64,000 bases of DNA from Sphingobium limneticum (GTDB taxonomy: Bacteria > Pseudomonadota > Alphaproteobacteria > Sphingomonadales > Sphingomonadaceae). Location of the stretch: NCBI RefSeq assembly GCF_008710155.1, contig NZ_VYPZ01000005.1, forward strand, positions 62,001-126,000. Direction: 5' to 3'. Under the pieces are notes generated by a model, which worked only from the letters and a program-made list of their open reading frames with translations, made no database searches and was not told the origin of the DNA. Shown one piece after another: positions 16,230 to 24,367 of the stretch; within the stretch, counting starts at the first letter, position 1; every line of letters begins with the position of its first letter. A program made the position numbers and the translations under genes.

Positions 16230-16297
16230 AAGGAACTCGCCTTTCAGGCATCCTCTCCTAAAACTTCAAGGCCGTCCTTCTGGGCGGCTTTTTTTTA
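16230..16297 (+). ncRNA. Small RNA A (CCUCUCC-loop RNA, suhB/alpha-r8-like?)
   Basis: A mini-hairpin GCC-TTTCA-GGC (16239-16249) is followed by an unpaired ATCCTCTCCTAAAACTT, whose CCTCTCC is complementary to Shine-Dalgarno sequences, and then a GC-rich hairpin (16271-16288) with an eight-T tail. The block from GCCTTTCAGG through CTAAAA is repeated at 23144 in locus B with one extra A at its end, while the terminator stems differ in sequence. This is how trans-acting Hfq-type sRNAs look. Similarity to the suhB/alpha-r8 family is a recollection, not a verified match. The true 5' end is not fixed. Confidence 0.65.
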
Positions 16298-16506
16298 TCT
16301 TTTTTTCAAGACCCGCGACCGGGCCAAGCCGTAGCGTTTCCTTTCCGTAAACGTCAGGTTCGTGGTGCCCAATCGCATTTGGATCATTCTGCAACACTGG
16401 AAATTAACGACATCTTTGCTAAGCCCCCTGGCTCATAAGCCGGTTTCGCGCGTTGCAGGGGCGCCGATCGGCAGCAGAAGAGTCGCCACCTAGCAGAGGA
16501 TTTCTC

Positions 16507-17808
16507 ATGTCCCTTAGCCGCCATTTCAGCCGCGCCCTCCTCGTCACCGGGGTCATGGCCGCACCTTTTCCCGCCATGGCCGGCGGCTTCTATCTTCAGG
16601 AACAGTCGCCGATCGAAACCGGGCGAGCGCTGTCCGGCGGCGCCGCTGCGGGCGATGATCCTTCGACCATCTATTTCAATCCGGCCGCGATGACTCAGCT
16701 GTCGGGCATTCAGACCTCGATCGGCGGATCGGCGCTGATGGCCTCTGCCCACCAGACCAATCGCGGTTCGCGCCGCAGCATTCCGGGTGTCCCCGTGACC
16801 ACGCCGATTGCCGGCAATGATGGCGGCAATCCGTTCGAAAGCGTCATCCCCATCCCCAGCTTCTACGCCAGCGCGCAGGTCAGCGACCGGCTTTGGGTTG
16901 GCCTCGGCGTCAACGCGCCCTTCGGCCTGAAGCTGGAATATGATGACGGTTTCTTCGGTCGCTATGACTCGCTCTATACCGACCTCAAAACCTATAATAT
17001 CCAGCCTTCTGCGGCCTATAAGCTGACCGACAATCTGTCGATCGGCGGTGGCGTGGACGTCCAATATGTGAAGGCGACGCTGACCAACGCGCTGCCCCAG
17101 CTGTCGCCGCTTGTGACTACGGACGGCTTTGCCAGCCTGAAGGGCGACGACTGGTCGGTCGGCTGGAATGCCGGCATCTTCTACACCACCGGCGACACCA
17201 ATTTCGGCGCCCATTATCGCTCCGGCATCAACCACAAGCTGGCCGGCACCCAGATCGTGTCTGGGCTGGTCGGGCCGATCGCGGCTGGCAATGGTTCATT
17301 TGCCGCCACCGCGCCGCTGGAGCTGCCCGACATCGTCACCGTGTCGATGATGCACAAGCTGACGCCACAACTGCGCGCGATGATCACCGGCAAATGGTAT
17401 AATTGGTCGAAGTTCAAGGGTATCGCCGTCACCTCCGCCACCGGCACGACCAACAAGGAACTGGACTACAAGGACAGCTATTCGGTCAGCGTCGGCGGCG
17501 AATATGATGTCAGCCCGGCCTTCACCGTGCGTGCGGGCACCATGTTCGACCGTTCGCCCACCAATCCGCAGCATCTGACCACCCGCGTGCCCGATGGCGA
17601 CCGCGTCTGGCTCACCGGCGGCGCGACCTGGAACATGTCGGATAACTTCGCGCTGAACGTGAGCTACGCCCACACCTTTGTGGAAAAGGCGAATATCATC
17701 CGCCCGGACAGCTATTTCCCGTCGCCCGCGACCGTCACCGCTACCACGCTGGCCCAAACCAGCGGCAATGCGGATCAGGTTGCGGCGTCCGCTACGCTCC
17801 GCTTCTAA
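16507..17808 (+). CDS. FadL/OmpP1-family outer membrane transporter
   Basis: A 433-residue outer membrane beta-barrel of the FadL/TodX group, which imports long-chain fatty acids or hydrophobic aromatics. Signal peptide at about 1-25 (cut after AMA); the mature N-terminus GGFYLQEQSPIETGRALSGGAA with NPAAM is the conserved plug region; the C-terminal strand ends in Phe as expected for BAM insertion. GAGGA lies 8 bases upstream of ATG 16507. It is monocistronic with its own terminator. The substrate cannot be read from the sequence. Confidence 0.9.
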   Translation: MSLSRHFSRALLVTGVMAAPFPAMAGGFYLQEQSPIETGRALSGGAAAGDDPSTIYFNPAAMTQLSGIQTSIGGSALMASAHQTNRGSRRSIPGVPVTTPIAGNDGGNPFESVIPIPSFYASAQVSDRLWVGLGVNAPFGLKLEYDDGFFGRYDSLYTDLKTYNIQPSAAYKLTDNLSIGGGVDVQYVKATLTNALPQLSPLVTTDGFASLKGDDWSVGWNAGIFYTTGDTNFGAHYRSGINHKLAGTQIVSGLVGPIAAGNGSFAATAPLELPDIVTVSMMHKLTPQLRAMITGKWYNWSKFKGIAVTSATGTTNKELDYKDSYSVSVGGEYDVSPAFTVRAGTMFDRSPTNPQHLTTRVPDGDRVWLTGGATWNMSDNFALNVSYAHTFVEKANIIRPDSYFPSPATVTATTLAQTSGNADQVAASATLRF

Positions 17809-17829
17809 TCGGATCGGAAAATCCCTATA

Positions 17830-17859
17830 GGGGCTCCGTAGCTTACGGAGCCCCTTTTT
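17830..17859 (+). terminator. Intrinsic terminator after the fadL-like gene, abutting ispG
   Basis: An 11-bp perfect stem (GGGGCTCCGTA with TACGGAGCCCC) followed by five T, starting 21 bases after the porin stop. The last T is one base from the ispG ATG at 17861, and the 3' arm contains GGAG at the position a Shine-Dalgarno would need, so the hairpin could hide the ribosome site of any read-through transcript. Confidence 0.88.
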
Positions 17860-17860
17860 C

Positions 17861-19036
17861 ATGTCCGACCATAATCCCGGCCTGCGCCCCTGGCGCGACA
17901 TTGCGCGGCGGCAGTCGCGCCAGATCATGGTCGGCAATGTCCCCGTCGGTGGCGATGCGCCGGTGACGGTGCAGACCATGACCAACACGCTGACTCATGA
18001 CGTCAAGGCGACGATCGACCAGATCCGCCGTTGCGAGGAAGCGGGCGTCGACATCATCCGCGTCTCCTGCCCCGATGAAGAGTCCACCGCAGCGCTGAAG
18101 CAGATCGTCCGCGCCGTGCGTGTGCCGATCGTCGCCGACATCCATTTCCACTATAAGCGCGCTTTGGAAGCCGCCGATGCCGGTGCCGCCTGCCTGCGCA
18201 TCAATCCGGGCAATATCGGGTCGGAAAAGCGGGTGAAGGAAGTGGTCGACGCGGCCAAGGCCAATGGCTGCTCAATCCGCATCGGCGTCAATGCGGGCTC
18301 CCTCGAAAAGGATCTGCTCGAAAAATATGGCGAGCCGTGCCCCGAAGCTTTGGTCGAATCCGCGCTCGACCATATCAAGCTGCTCCAGGACCAGGATTTC
18401 CACGAATATAAGGTCGCGGTGAAGGCCAGCGACGTCTTCCTGGCCGTCGCTGCCTATATGCAGCTGGCCGACGCGGTCGATTGTCCGCTCCATCTGGGCA
18501 TTACAGAAGCGGGCGGCCTGATCGGTGGTACGGTGAAGAGCGCGATCGGTATCGGCAATCTGCTCTGGGCCGGGATCGGCGACACGATCCGCGTCTCCCT
18601 CTCCGCCGAACCGGAAGAGGAAGTGCGCGTCGGCTACGAAATATTGAAATCGCTGGGCATCCGCACCCGCGGCGTGAAGGTCATTTCCTGCCCCAGCTGC
18701 GCGCGGCAAGGTTTCGACGTCATCCGCACCGTGCAGGCGCTCGAAGAGCGACTCCAGCATATCAATACGCCGCTTTCGCTGTCCGTTCTGGGCTGCGTCG
18801 TCAACGGTCCCGGCGAAGCGCGCGAAACCGATATCGGCCTGACCGGCGGCGGCAATGGCAAGCATATGGTCTATCTGTCGGGCATCACCGATCACACGAT
18901 TCAGGATGCCGGTATGGTCGATCATATCGTGAAGCTGGTCGAAGCCAAGGCGGCGGAGATCGAGGCGCAGAAGCTGGAGTCCGAAACCACCGACGCTGGC
19001 AAGGCGGACGGCAGCCAAGTCGAGGCAGCCGAATAA
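17861..19036 (+). CDS. ispG: 4-hydroxy-3-methylbut-2-enyl-diphosphate synthase (IspG)
   Basis: The [4Fe-4S] enzyme converting MEcPP to HMBPP in the MEP isoprenoid pathway. The TIM-barrel part carries [14 protein letters not shown] and [13 protein letters not shown]; the cluster ligands are in [12 protein letters not shown] and [11 protein letters not shown] with a downstream Glu. 391 aa, with a C-terminal Glu/Ala-rich tail. ATG 17861 matches the family N-terminus but lies directly behind a transcription terminator, so its own promoter must lie within or before the hairpin, or expression depends on read-through. Confidence 0.94.
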   Translation: MSDHNPGLRPWRDIARRQSRQIMVGNVPVGGDAPVTVQTMTNTLTHDVKATIDQIRRCEEAGVDIIRVSCPDEESTAALKQIVRAVRVPIVADIHFHYKRALEAADAGAACLRINPGNIGSEKRVKEVVDAAKANGCSIRIGVNAGSLEKDLLEKYGEPCPEALVESALDHIKLLQDQDFHEYKVAVKASDVFLAVAAYMQLADAVDCPLHLGITEAGGLIGGTVKSAIGIGNLLWAGIGDTIRVSLSAEPEEEVRVGYEILKSLGIRTRGVKVISCPSCARQGFDVIRTVQALEERLQHINTPLSLSVLGCVVNGPGEARETDIGLTGGGNGKHMVYLSGITDHTIQDAGMVDHIVKLVEAKAAEIEAQKLESETTDAGKADGSQVEAAE

Positions 19037-19053
19037 AGGCCCGGATCAGCCCG

Positions 19054-19956
19054 ATGCCGCAAGATCAGGGTCGGTTCGCCATTCCCTTCCTCGTCTGTTG
19101 CGTCGGCGTGGCGCTCTTTTCCGTGATGGACGCGGCGATGAAGGGGCTGGGGCTGGCGATCGGCCTCTACAATGCCCTGTTCTGGCGCGCCTCGACCGGA
19201 ACCGTGCTGGGCCTCGCCCTGATGCTGCTCACGCGCCAGCGCTGGCCGACGCGGGCAGTAGTGCGCATCCATCTGCTACGCGGGACGGTCGTGGCCTTCA
19301 TGGCCTTGCTGTTCTTCTGGGCGATCCTGCGTCTGCCCTTGGCCGAGGCGATCGCCCTGTCCTTCATCGCGCCGCTCATCGCCCTCTATCTTGCCGCGCT
19401 GTTGCTCAAGGAACAGGTCGGGCGCCGCGCGATCGGCGCTTCGCTGCTGGGGCTGGTGGGCGTGGGGGTCATCCTGTCGGGTAAGGTGCAAGGACGTTAT
19501 GAGCCCGATGCGCTGCTGGGCGTGCTGGCGGTTCTTGGTTCGGCGATCCTGTTCGCCTGGAACCTCATCATCCAGCGGCAACAGGCGCAGGTCGCCTCTC
19601 CGATAGAAGTCGCCTTCTTCCAGCATCTGGTCATGCTGGGCGTCTTCGCGACCGGTGCGCCATGGCTCGCCATCCTGCCGCCGCTCAAGGCGGTCCCGCT
19701 CGTCCTGCTCGCCGCGACGTTGGCTTTCACCTCGCTGGCCGCGCTCGCCTGGGCCTATGCGCGGGCGGAGGCGCAGCGGCTGATTCCGGTCGAATATAGC
19801 GCCTTCATCTGGGCGGCGATCGTGGGCTGGCTGGCCTTTGGCGAGCATGTGACGCTCAGCACTATGGCCGGCGCCTTGCTCATCGTGGTCGCCTGCCTTA
19901 TCGCCGCGCGCTCGAAACGGGCCGATCTGGCTCATGTGGAGGCGAGCGCAGCATGA
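19054..19956 (+). CDS. EamA-family (DMT) transporter
   Basis: A 300-residue inner membrane protein with ten predicted helices arranged as two EamA repeats, of the drug/metabolite transporter superfamily. Recognisable segments include RGTVVAFMALLFFWAILRLPLAEAIALSFIAPL and the second-repeat ending LIPVEYSAFIWAAIVGWLAFGE, split by short loops. Start ATG 19054 is 18 bases after ispG, so it may be co-transcribed. Substrate unknown. It overlaps the following acetyltransferase by ATGA. Confidence 0.85.
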   Translation: MPQDQGRFAIPFLVCCVGVALFSVMDAAMKGLGLAIGLYNALFWRASTGTVLGLALMLLTRQRWPTRAVVRIHLLRGTVVAFMALLFFWAILRLPLAEAIALSFIAPLIALYLAALLLKEQVGRRAIGASLLGLVGVGVILSGKVQGRYEPDALLGVLAVLGSAILFAWNLIIQRQQAQVASPIEVAFFQHLVMLGVFATGAPWLAILPPLKAVPLVLLAATLAFTSLAALAWAYARAEAQRLIPVEYSAFIWAAIVGWLAFGEHVTLSTMAGALLIVVACLIAARSKRADLAHVEASAA

Positions 19957-20438
19957 ACATCCTCATCCGCGAGGCGGTGGCCGACGATATCGACACCATC
20001 CATGCCTTCATCCTGGCGCTGGCCGACTATGAACGGCTCGCCCATGAGGTGAAGGGGGATCGCGCGACGCTGGAGCGCCATTTGTTCGGCCCGCGCCCCA
20101 TGGCCGAAGTGCTGATCGCGCAGCATGACGGTGCGGCGATCGGCTTTGCGCTCTTCTTCCACAATTTCTCGACCTTCGAAGCGCGGCCCGGCATCTATCT
20201 GGAGGATCTGTTTGTGCTGCCGGAGGCGCGCGGCTTGGGCGCGGGCAAGGCGCTGCTGGCGCGGCTCGCCCAATTGACCATCGAACGCGATTGCGCCCGG
20301 CTCGAATGGTCGGTGCTCGACTGGAACGAGCCGGCCATCGCCGTCTATCGCGCGATCGGCGCCAAGCCGATGGACGACTGGACGATACAGCGGCTGGACG
20401 GTGATGCGCTGGCGGGACTGGCTCAAAGCGCACAATAA
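19953..20438 (+). CDS. GNAT family N-acetyltransferase (SSAT-like)
   Basis: A 161-residue acetyl-CoA-dependent acetyltransferase. The acetyl-CoA loop is ARGLGAGKALLARL, preceded by IYLEDLFVLPE as in diamine/spermidine acetyltransferases, and followed by EWSVLDWNEPAIAVYRAIGA. The resemblance to polyamine acetyltransferases is suggestive only. Its ATG overlaps the stop of the EamA transporter, so an export-plus-modification pair is conceivable. A perfect REP palindrome follows immediately. Confidence 0.85.
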   Translation: MNILIREAVADDIDTIHAFILALADYERLAHEVKGDRATLERHLFGPRPMAEVLIAQHDGAAIGFALFFHNFSTFEARPGIYLEDLFVLPEARGLGAGKALLARLAQLTIERDCARLEWSVLDWNEPAIAVYRAIGAKPMDDWTIQRLDGDALAGLAQSAQ

Positions 20439-20442
20439 TGTC

Positions 20443-20508
20443 GTTCCCCGGCGAAGGCCGGGGTCTAGATCAATCGGTGGAACTGGACCCCGGCCTTCGC
20501 CGGGGAAC
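20443..20508. repeat. Perfect 23-bp inverted repeat (REP-like)
   Basis: Arms at 20443-20465 and 20486-20508 are exactly complementary over 23 bases, starting GTTCCCCGGCGAAGG and ending CTTCGCCGGGGAAC, with a 20-base spacer. This is a common sphingomonad REP type. It starts 4 bases after the GNAT stop and could act as a 3' mRNA stabiliser or supercoiling site. There is no T-run, so it is not a classical terminator. Confidence 0.85.
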
Positions 20509-20671
20509 ATGGACCGGGCGATCTTGATATGTGCGGGACGAGCCGAAGGGCCGCGCCCTTGACGGGGACTCGCCGTCGGAGGCATTGTGCCGAAACGGAA
20601 CACCAGAGCGTTCTGAAGTCGGCTGGAACAGTCGACGGCTCGCAGAACGCGGCAAACAATAGATATTTAAA

Positions 20672-20703
20672 GCATCATCCGAACCAATATAGTCGGATGA
20701 TGC
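20672..20703. promoter_or_regulatory. 11-bp inverted repeat in the ftsK leader
   Basis: GCATCATCCGA (20672-20682) and its perfect complement TCGGATGATGC (20693-20703) flank a 10-base AT-rich spacer, 21 bases before the ftsK ATG. The AT-rich loop and arm length suit either an operator for a dimeric regulator or a 5' leader hairpin just before the AGGGGG ribosome site. No known regulator matches. Confidence 0.55.
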
Positions 20704-20724
20704 TGTAGGGGGACAACAGAGAAT

Positions 20725-23052
20725 ATGGCCGTCGGCCGCACCGTCAAACGCTCGCCGGAATGGCGCGAAATGCTCAAGCGCAGCCTCATTCGCAGCGGCG
20801 CGCTGATCGGCGCGATCACGCTCATGCTGGCGACGCTGTTCCTGGCACTGGCGCTGCTCAGCTATGCCCCCAGCGATCCGTCGATGAACACGGTTGCGGG
20901 TGATCATGTCGCCAATATCATGCAGGCGCCCGGTGCCTGGGCCGCAGATTTCCTGCTCTGGCTGCTGGGTGTGCCGGTCGCGCTGATCCTGCCGCTGATG
21001 GCCGTCACCGCCCGTCGCCTGTGGGGCGATCAGGATATGAGCGGGTGGAAGGCGCAGTTTGGCAAATGCCTGTTCGGCATCGTCCTGATCGGCATTGCGC
21101 TCGCCTTGTTTCAGGATGCGCCGCTGGTCGGCCTGCCGGCCGGCTGGGGCGGGGTGATCGGCCTGGTCGTGGCCAAGGGCACTGCCAGCCTGACCGCGCA
21201 GGCGCCGGCCGTCGCGCCCTGGATCAAGGGTCTTCTGGTCGTCGTCACGCTGATCGCGGGCCTTTTCGCCTGCTATCGCAGCCTGGCGCTGGAGAAGCCG
21301 ATCATCGCGCTGCGCCGTCCTTCGCTGCCCAAACTCAATCTGCCGCGCCCGACGCTGGGCTTTGGTGGCACTGCCGCTGCGGCCGACGAAGACGAGTATG
21401 AGGATGACGAGCCGGCCGAACGGGTCATCGCCCCGCGCAAGCAGGTGTCGAACGAACCGAAACCGCCGATCACGATCCAGACGCCCAAGCCCGCGCCGGT
21501 ACAGCGCACCATGGCGCCGGTCAGCCAGGACGATCTGTTCGGCCACAGCTCGCTGCCATCGCCCGATCTGCTCAATCCGATTCCCGCCAATCAGGGCGGC
21601 AAGATCGACAAGGCCGCGCTGGAGCGCAACGCTCGCCTGCTCGAATCCGTGCTGGACGACTTCCATGTGAAGGGCAACATCACCGAAGTGCGCCCCGGTC
21701 CGGTCGTGACCATGTACGAACTGGAACCCGCGCCGGGCATCAAGGCCAGCCGCGTGATCGCGCTGGCGGACGATATCGCCCGCAACATGTCGGCGCTGTC
21801 CGCCCGCGTCGCGACGATTCCGGGGCGCACCGTCATCGGCATCGAACTGCCCAATGCGAATCGTGAGGGCGTGTCCTTCCGCGAACTCATCACCAGCGAG
21901 CAATTCGCGCAGGAAGCGACCCTGCCGATCATCCTGGGCAAGAATATCTCGGGCGAACCGATCATCGCCGACCTGGCGCCGATGCCGCATCTGCTGATCG
22001 CGGGTACGACCGGTTCGGGTAAGTCGGTAGGCCTCAACGCCATGATCCTGTCGCTGCTCTATCGCATGACGCCGGACCAACTGCGCCTGATCATGATCGA
22101 TCCCAAGATGCTGGAATTGTCGACCTATGACGACATTCCGCATCTGCTCTCGCCGGTCGTCACCGAACCGGCCAAGGCGATCCGCGCGCTCAAATGGGCG
22201 GTGGAGCAGATGGAGGATCGCTATCGCATGATGGCGTCCATTTCCGTCCGCAACCTCGCCAATTATAATGAGAAGGTCCGCGCGGCGAAGGCCAAGGGCA
22301 AGCCGCTCGGTCGTCGCGTCCAGACCGGCTACGATCCCGAATCCGGCAAGCCCATCTATGAAGAGGAACAGCTGGATTTCCAGCCGTTGCCGCAGATCGT
22401 GGTGGTGGTGGACGAACTGGCCGACCTCATGATGACGGCCGGCAAGGAAGTGGAATTCCTGATCCAGCGTCTGGCGCAAAAGGCCCGCGCAGCCGGCATC
22501 CACCTGATCCTTGCGACTCAGCGCCCGTCCGTCGACGTCATCACTGGCGTCATCAAGGCGAACCTGCCGACCCGCATCAGCTTCTTCGTGACGTCGAAGA
22601 TCGACAGCCGCACCATCCTGGGCGAACAGGGCGCCGAACAGCTGCTGGGCAAGGGCGACATGCTTTACATGCACGGCGGCAAGGGCCTGACTCGCGTCCA
22701 TGGCCCCTTCGTATCGGACGACGAAGTGCGCATGGTCGCCGACCATTGGCGCGCGCAGGGCCAGCCCGACTATATCCAGGCCGTCACCGAGGAACCCGAG
22801 GAAGGCAGCTTCGCCCTCGACGGCGTGGACCTGGGCGACGACAGCCCGGACGCCCAACTGTTCCGCAAGGCATGCCAGCTGGTGTTCGAAAATCAGAAGG
22901 CGTCGACCAGCTGGCTGCAACGGCAATTGCGCGTCGGCTACAATAGCGCCGCCCGCCTGATCGAACGGATGGAGGAAGAAGGGCTGGTCGGTCCTCCCAA
23001 CCATGTCGGCCGCCGCGAAGTGCTGCGCGACGAGAATGGGAATCCCATCTGA
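20725..23052 (+). CDS. ftsK: DNA translocase FtsK
   Basis: Couples chromosome dimer resolution and segregation to septation. N-terminal membrane domain with four helices (about residues 25-195), an acidic/Pro linker (about 215-285), then the hexameric motor with Walker A GTTGSGKS near 428-435, Walker B VVVVDELADLMM near 559, and the C-terminal winged-helix gamma domain (about 715-765) that reads polar KOPS sites. 775 aa is typical for alphaproteobacteria. ATG 20725 is preceded by AGGGGG. A small-RNA locus follows it. Confidence 0.95.
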   Translation: MAVGRTVKRSPEWREMLKRSLIRSGALIGAITLMLATLFLALALLSYAPSDPSMNTVAGDHVANIMQAPGAWAADFLLWLLGVPVALILPLMAVTARRLWGDQDMSGWKAQFGKCLFGIVLIGIALALFQDAPLVGLPAGWGGVIGLVVAKGTASLTAQAPAVAPWIKGLLVVVTLIAGLFACYRSLALEKPIIALRRPSLPKLNLPRPTLGFGGTAAAADEDEYEDDEPAERVIAPRKQVSNEPKPPITIQTPKPAPVQRTMAPVSQDDLFGHSSLPSPDLLNPIPANQGGKIDKAALERNARLLESVLDDFHVKGNITEVRPGPVVTMYELEPAPGIKASRVIALADDIARNMSALSARVATIPGRTVIGIELPNANREGVSFRELITSEQFAQEATLPIILGKNISGEPIIADLAPMPHLLIAGTTGSGKSVGLNAMILSLLYRMTPDQLRLIMIDPKMLELSTYDDIPHLLSPVVTEPAKAIRALKWAVEQMEDRYRMMASISVRNLANYNEKVRAAKAKGKPLGRRVQTGYDPESGKPIYEEEQLDFQPLPQIVVVVDELADLMMTAGKEVEFLIQRLAQKARAAGIHLILATQRPSVDVITGVIKANLPTRISFFVTSKIDSRTILGEQGAEQLLGKGDMLYMHGGKGLTRVHGPFVSDDEVRMVADHWRAQGQPDYIQAVTEEPEEGSFALDGVDLGDDSPDAQLFRKACQLVFENQKASTSWLQRQLRVGYNSAARLIERMEEEGLVGPPNHVGRREVLRDENGNPI

Positions 23053-23070
23053 CCCGACCGGAATCGCGAC

Positions 23071-23112
23071 GATTGCGCTTTATGCAATCGCACTGCTTTC
23101 CTTCGCATTTGC
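23071..23112 (+). promoter_or_regulatory. Conserved upstream elements of small-RNA locus B
   Basis: GATTGC-N7-GCAATC at 23071-23089, 12 bases, then TTCGCATTTGC at 23102-23112, matching locus A in sequence and spacing. The intervening bases differ between loci, which suggests selection on the elements themselves. Confidence 0.6.
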
Positions 23113-23134
23113 CGTCATGAACCAGTTGGAACAT

Positions 23135-23209
23135 AGAGAGCAGGCCTTTCAGGCATCCTCTCCTAAAAACTTTTACGGGCTGGTCTTCGGATCGGCCCTT
23201 TTTTTTGTC
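23135..23209 (+). ncRNA. Small RNA B, paralogue of small RNA A
   Basis: GCCTTTCAGGCATCCTCTCC starts at 23144, exactly 31 bases after TTCGCATTTGC, as in locus A. It continues as TAAAAACTT and then a hairpin GGGCTGGTC-TTCG-GATCGGCCC (one G-T pair) with an eight-T tail. The unpaired CCTCTCC is a probable seed against ribosome-binding sites. Shared seed and different terminator arms point to an old duplication with the seed under selection. The 5' end is approximate. Confidence 0.65.
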
Positions 23210-23451
23210 TGCAAATGGGTCTAGGCACATCTCGCTGCTGCCGCGCCGATAACATAATTGGAGCGGTGCCGCCGGTCAGACCGGCAGGGCGAGGCGGGAG
23301 CATGGGGGATCGAGCTGGTCCCGAGTTCAAAGCGGATGCTCTCCCCCATCACTCCCTTACCAAAATGCGCTATGTCGGAACAGCCGAGTTCACGGGGGGT
23401 TCAAGCCCCATCGCCTAGCCCCACTCTCCCAAACAATCGGAGTTGAACGCC

Positions 23452-24096
23452 ATGAAGCGCATCGTTGCGCCCCTCGCGCTTGTCCTTGCTGCCACCACCG
23501 CACTGGTCGCGCCGACCGTGCCGGCAACCGCGCAGCAGCAGGACCAGTCCGACCTTGCCAAGGTCAACGACTATATCCGCAGCGTCACCACCCTGACCGC
23601 CGATTTCAGCCAGACCGACCGCAACGGCCAGACCCTGACCGGCAAACTGACCCTGAAGCAGCCGGGCAAGATTCGCTTCCAATATCAAAAGGGCGTGCCG
23701 CTGCTGATCGTCAGCGATGGCAAGGCGCTGACCATGATCGATTATGAAGTGCGGCAGGTGCAGCGCTGGCCGATCGGCAATTCGCCGCTGGGCGCGCTGC
23801 TCGATCCGTCCAAGGATCTGTCCAAATATGGCAAGCTGGTACCGACCGGCGATCCGACGGTCCTGAGCGTAGAGGCGCGTGATCCCAAGCGGCCCGAATA
23901 TGGCACCATCACCATGATCTTCAAACGCAACGCGTCCGCGCCGGCGGGGCTTCAGCTCTATGGCTGGGTCATGCTCGATTCGCAGAATAACCGCACGGCG
24001 GTGCGCTTTTCCAATCAGGTCTATGGCGCACCGGTCGCCGACTCCGCCTTCCGCTGGACCGATCCGCGACCCAGGGGCCGCTCCGCCGGCAGTTGA
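23452..24096 (+). CDS. lolA: LolA-like outer membrane lipoprotein carrier
   Basis: A periplasmic chaperone that moves lipoproteins from the LolCDE complex toward the outer membrane. Signal peptide (about 1-26), then the LolA fold with SVTTLTADFSQTDRNGQTLTG, GKIRFQYQKG, LLIVSDGKALTMIDYEVRQVQRW and LSKYG. 214 aa. ATG 23452 was chosen over an in-frame TTG three codons upstream because GGAG is placed correctly for it. The position downstream of ftsK is widely conserved. Confidence 0.9.
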   Translation: MKRIVAPLALVLAATTALVAPTVPATAQQQDQSDLAKVNDYIRSVTTLTADFSQTDRNGQTLTGKLTLKQPGKIRFQYQKGVPLLIVSDGKALTMIDYEVRQVQRWPIGNSPLGALLDPSKDLSKYGKLVPTGDPTVLSVEARDPKRPEYGTITMIFKRNASAPAGLQLYGWVMLDSQNNRTAVRFSNQVYGAPVADSAFRWTDPRPRGRSAGS

Positions 24097-24105
24097 CCCG
24101 AGCGT

Positions 24106-24145
24106 CCGGCAAGACGGCCCGAGCGATCGGGCCCAATCTTGCCGG
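24106..24145. terminator. Palindrome downstream of lolA
   Basis: CCGGCAAGA and TCTTGCCGG bracket an inner pair of GGCCCGA/TCGGGCC, forming an extended stem that begins 10 bases after the lolA stop. There is no T-run, so it may work as a weak or Rho-assisted 3' end rather than an intrinsic terminator. Confidence 0.5.
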
Positions 24146-24271
24146 CCCGTTCATCTGACGCTCATATGAGCGGCGCTAATCATACATCAACGGCGCGAGA
24201 CCAAACCGGGATTTCCCCCCTGTTACCCGGTCCCCATCTCGTACCGCGAAGCGCTTCAAGGGCGCGATCGA

Positions 24272-24303
24272 GACCCCCGTTCCACGCCCCCGGAGCGGGG
24301 GTC
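24272..24303 (+). terminator. Possible terminator upstream of xthA
   Basis: GACCCCCG and CGGGGGTC form an 8-bp stem around a GC-rich loop, followed by TTACTTTG. It could end lolA read-through, but the T-run is interrupted. The rest of 24097-24367 shows no gene. Confidence 0.45.
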
Positions 24304-24367
24304 TTACTTTGTCCGCCACAACGGTCTTCCGCTTGCGCAACGACGCCGGCAACCCTAGTTGCCTACC

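Larger units (their letters stand above)
16079..16506. other. Intergenic region holding a small-RNA locus
   Basis: 428 bases between the mutase and the fadL-like gene. No protein-coding frame is convincing. The first half holds an inverted repeat and a small-RNA-like block ending in a strong terminator (see the separate entries); the second half should carry the promoter of the porin gene, but I see no clear consensus. Confidence 0.6.
23053..23451. other. Intergenic region with small-RNA locus B and the lolA leader
   Basis: 399 bases. The first 150 hold small-RNA locus B. The remainder (23221-23451) has no convincing gene; it contains complementary 8-mers ATGGGGGA and TCCCCCAT about 40 bases apart that could fold as a long hairpin in the lolA leader, and a G-rich tract near 23394. 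No riboswitch class is recognised. Confidence 0.55.

Noticed and set aside
20610..20660. Scattered GAAC and GTTC words upstream of ftsK as an SOS box
   Set aside because: No pair in direct orientation at 7-base spacing.
20470..23004. A very long open frame antisense to ftsK
   Set aside because: High-GC coding DNA leaves long open antisense frames; this one is compositionally biased, has no recognisable domain and fully overlaps a certain gene.
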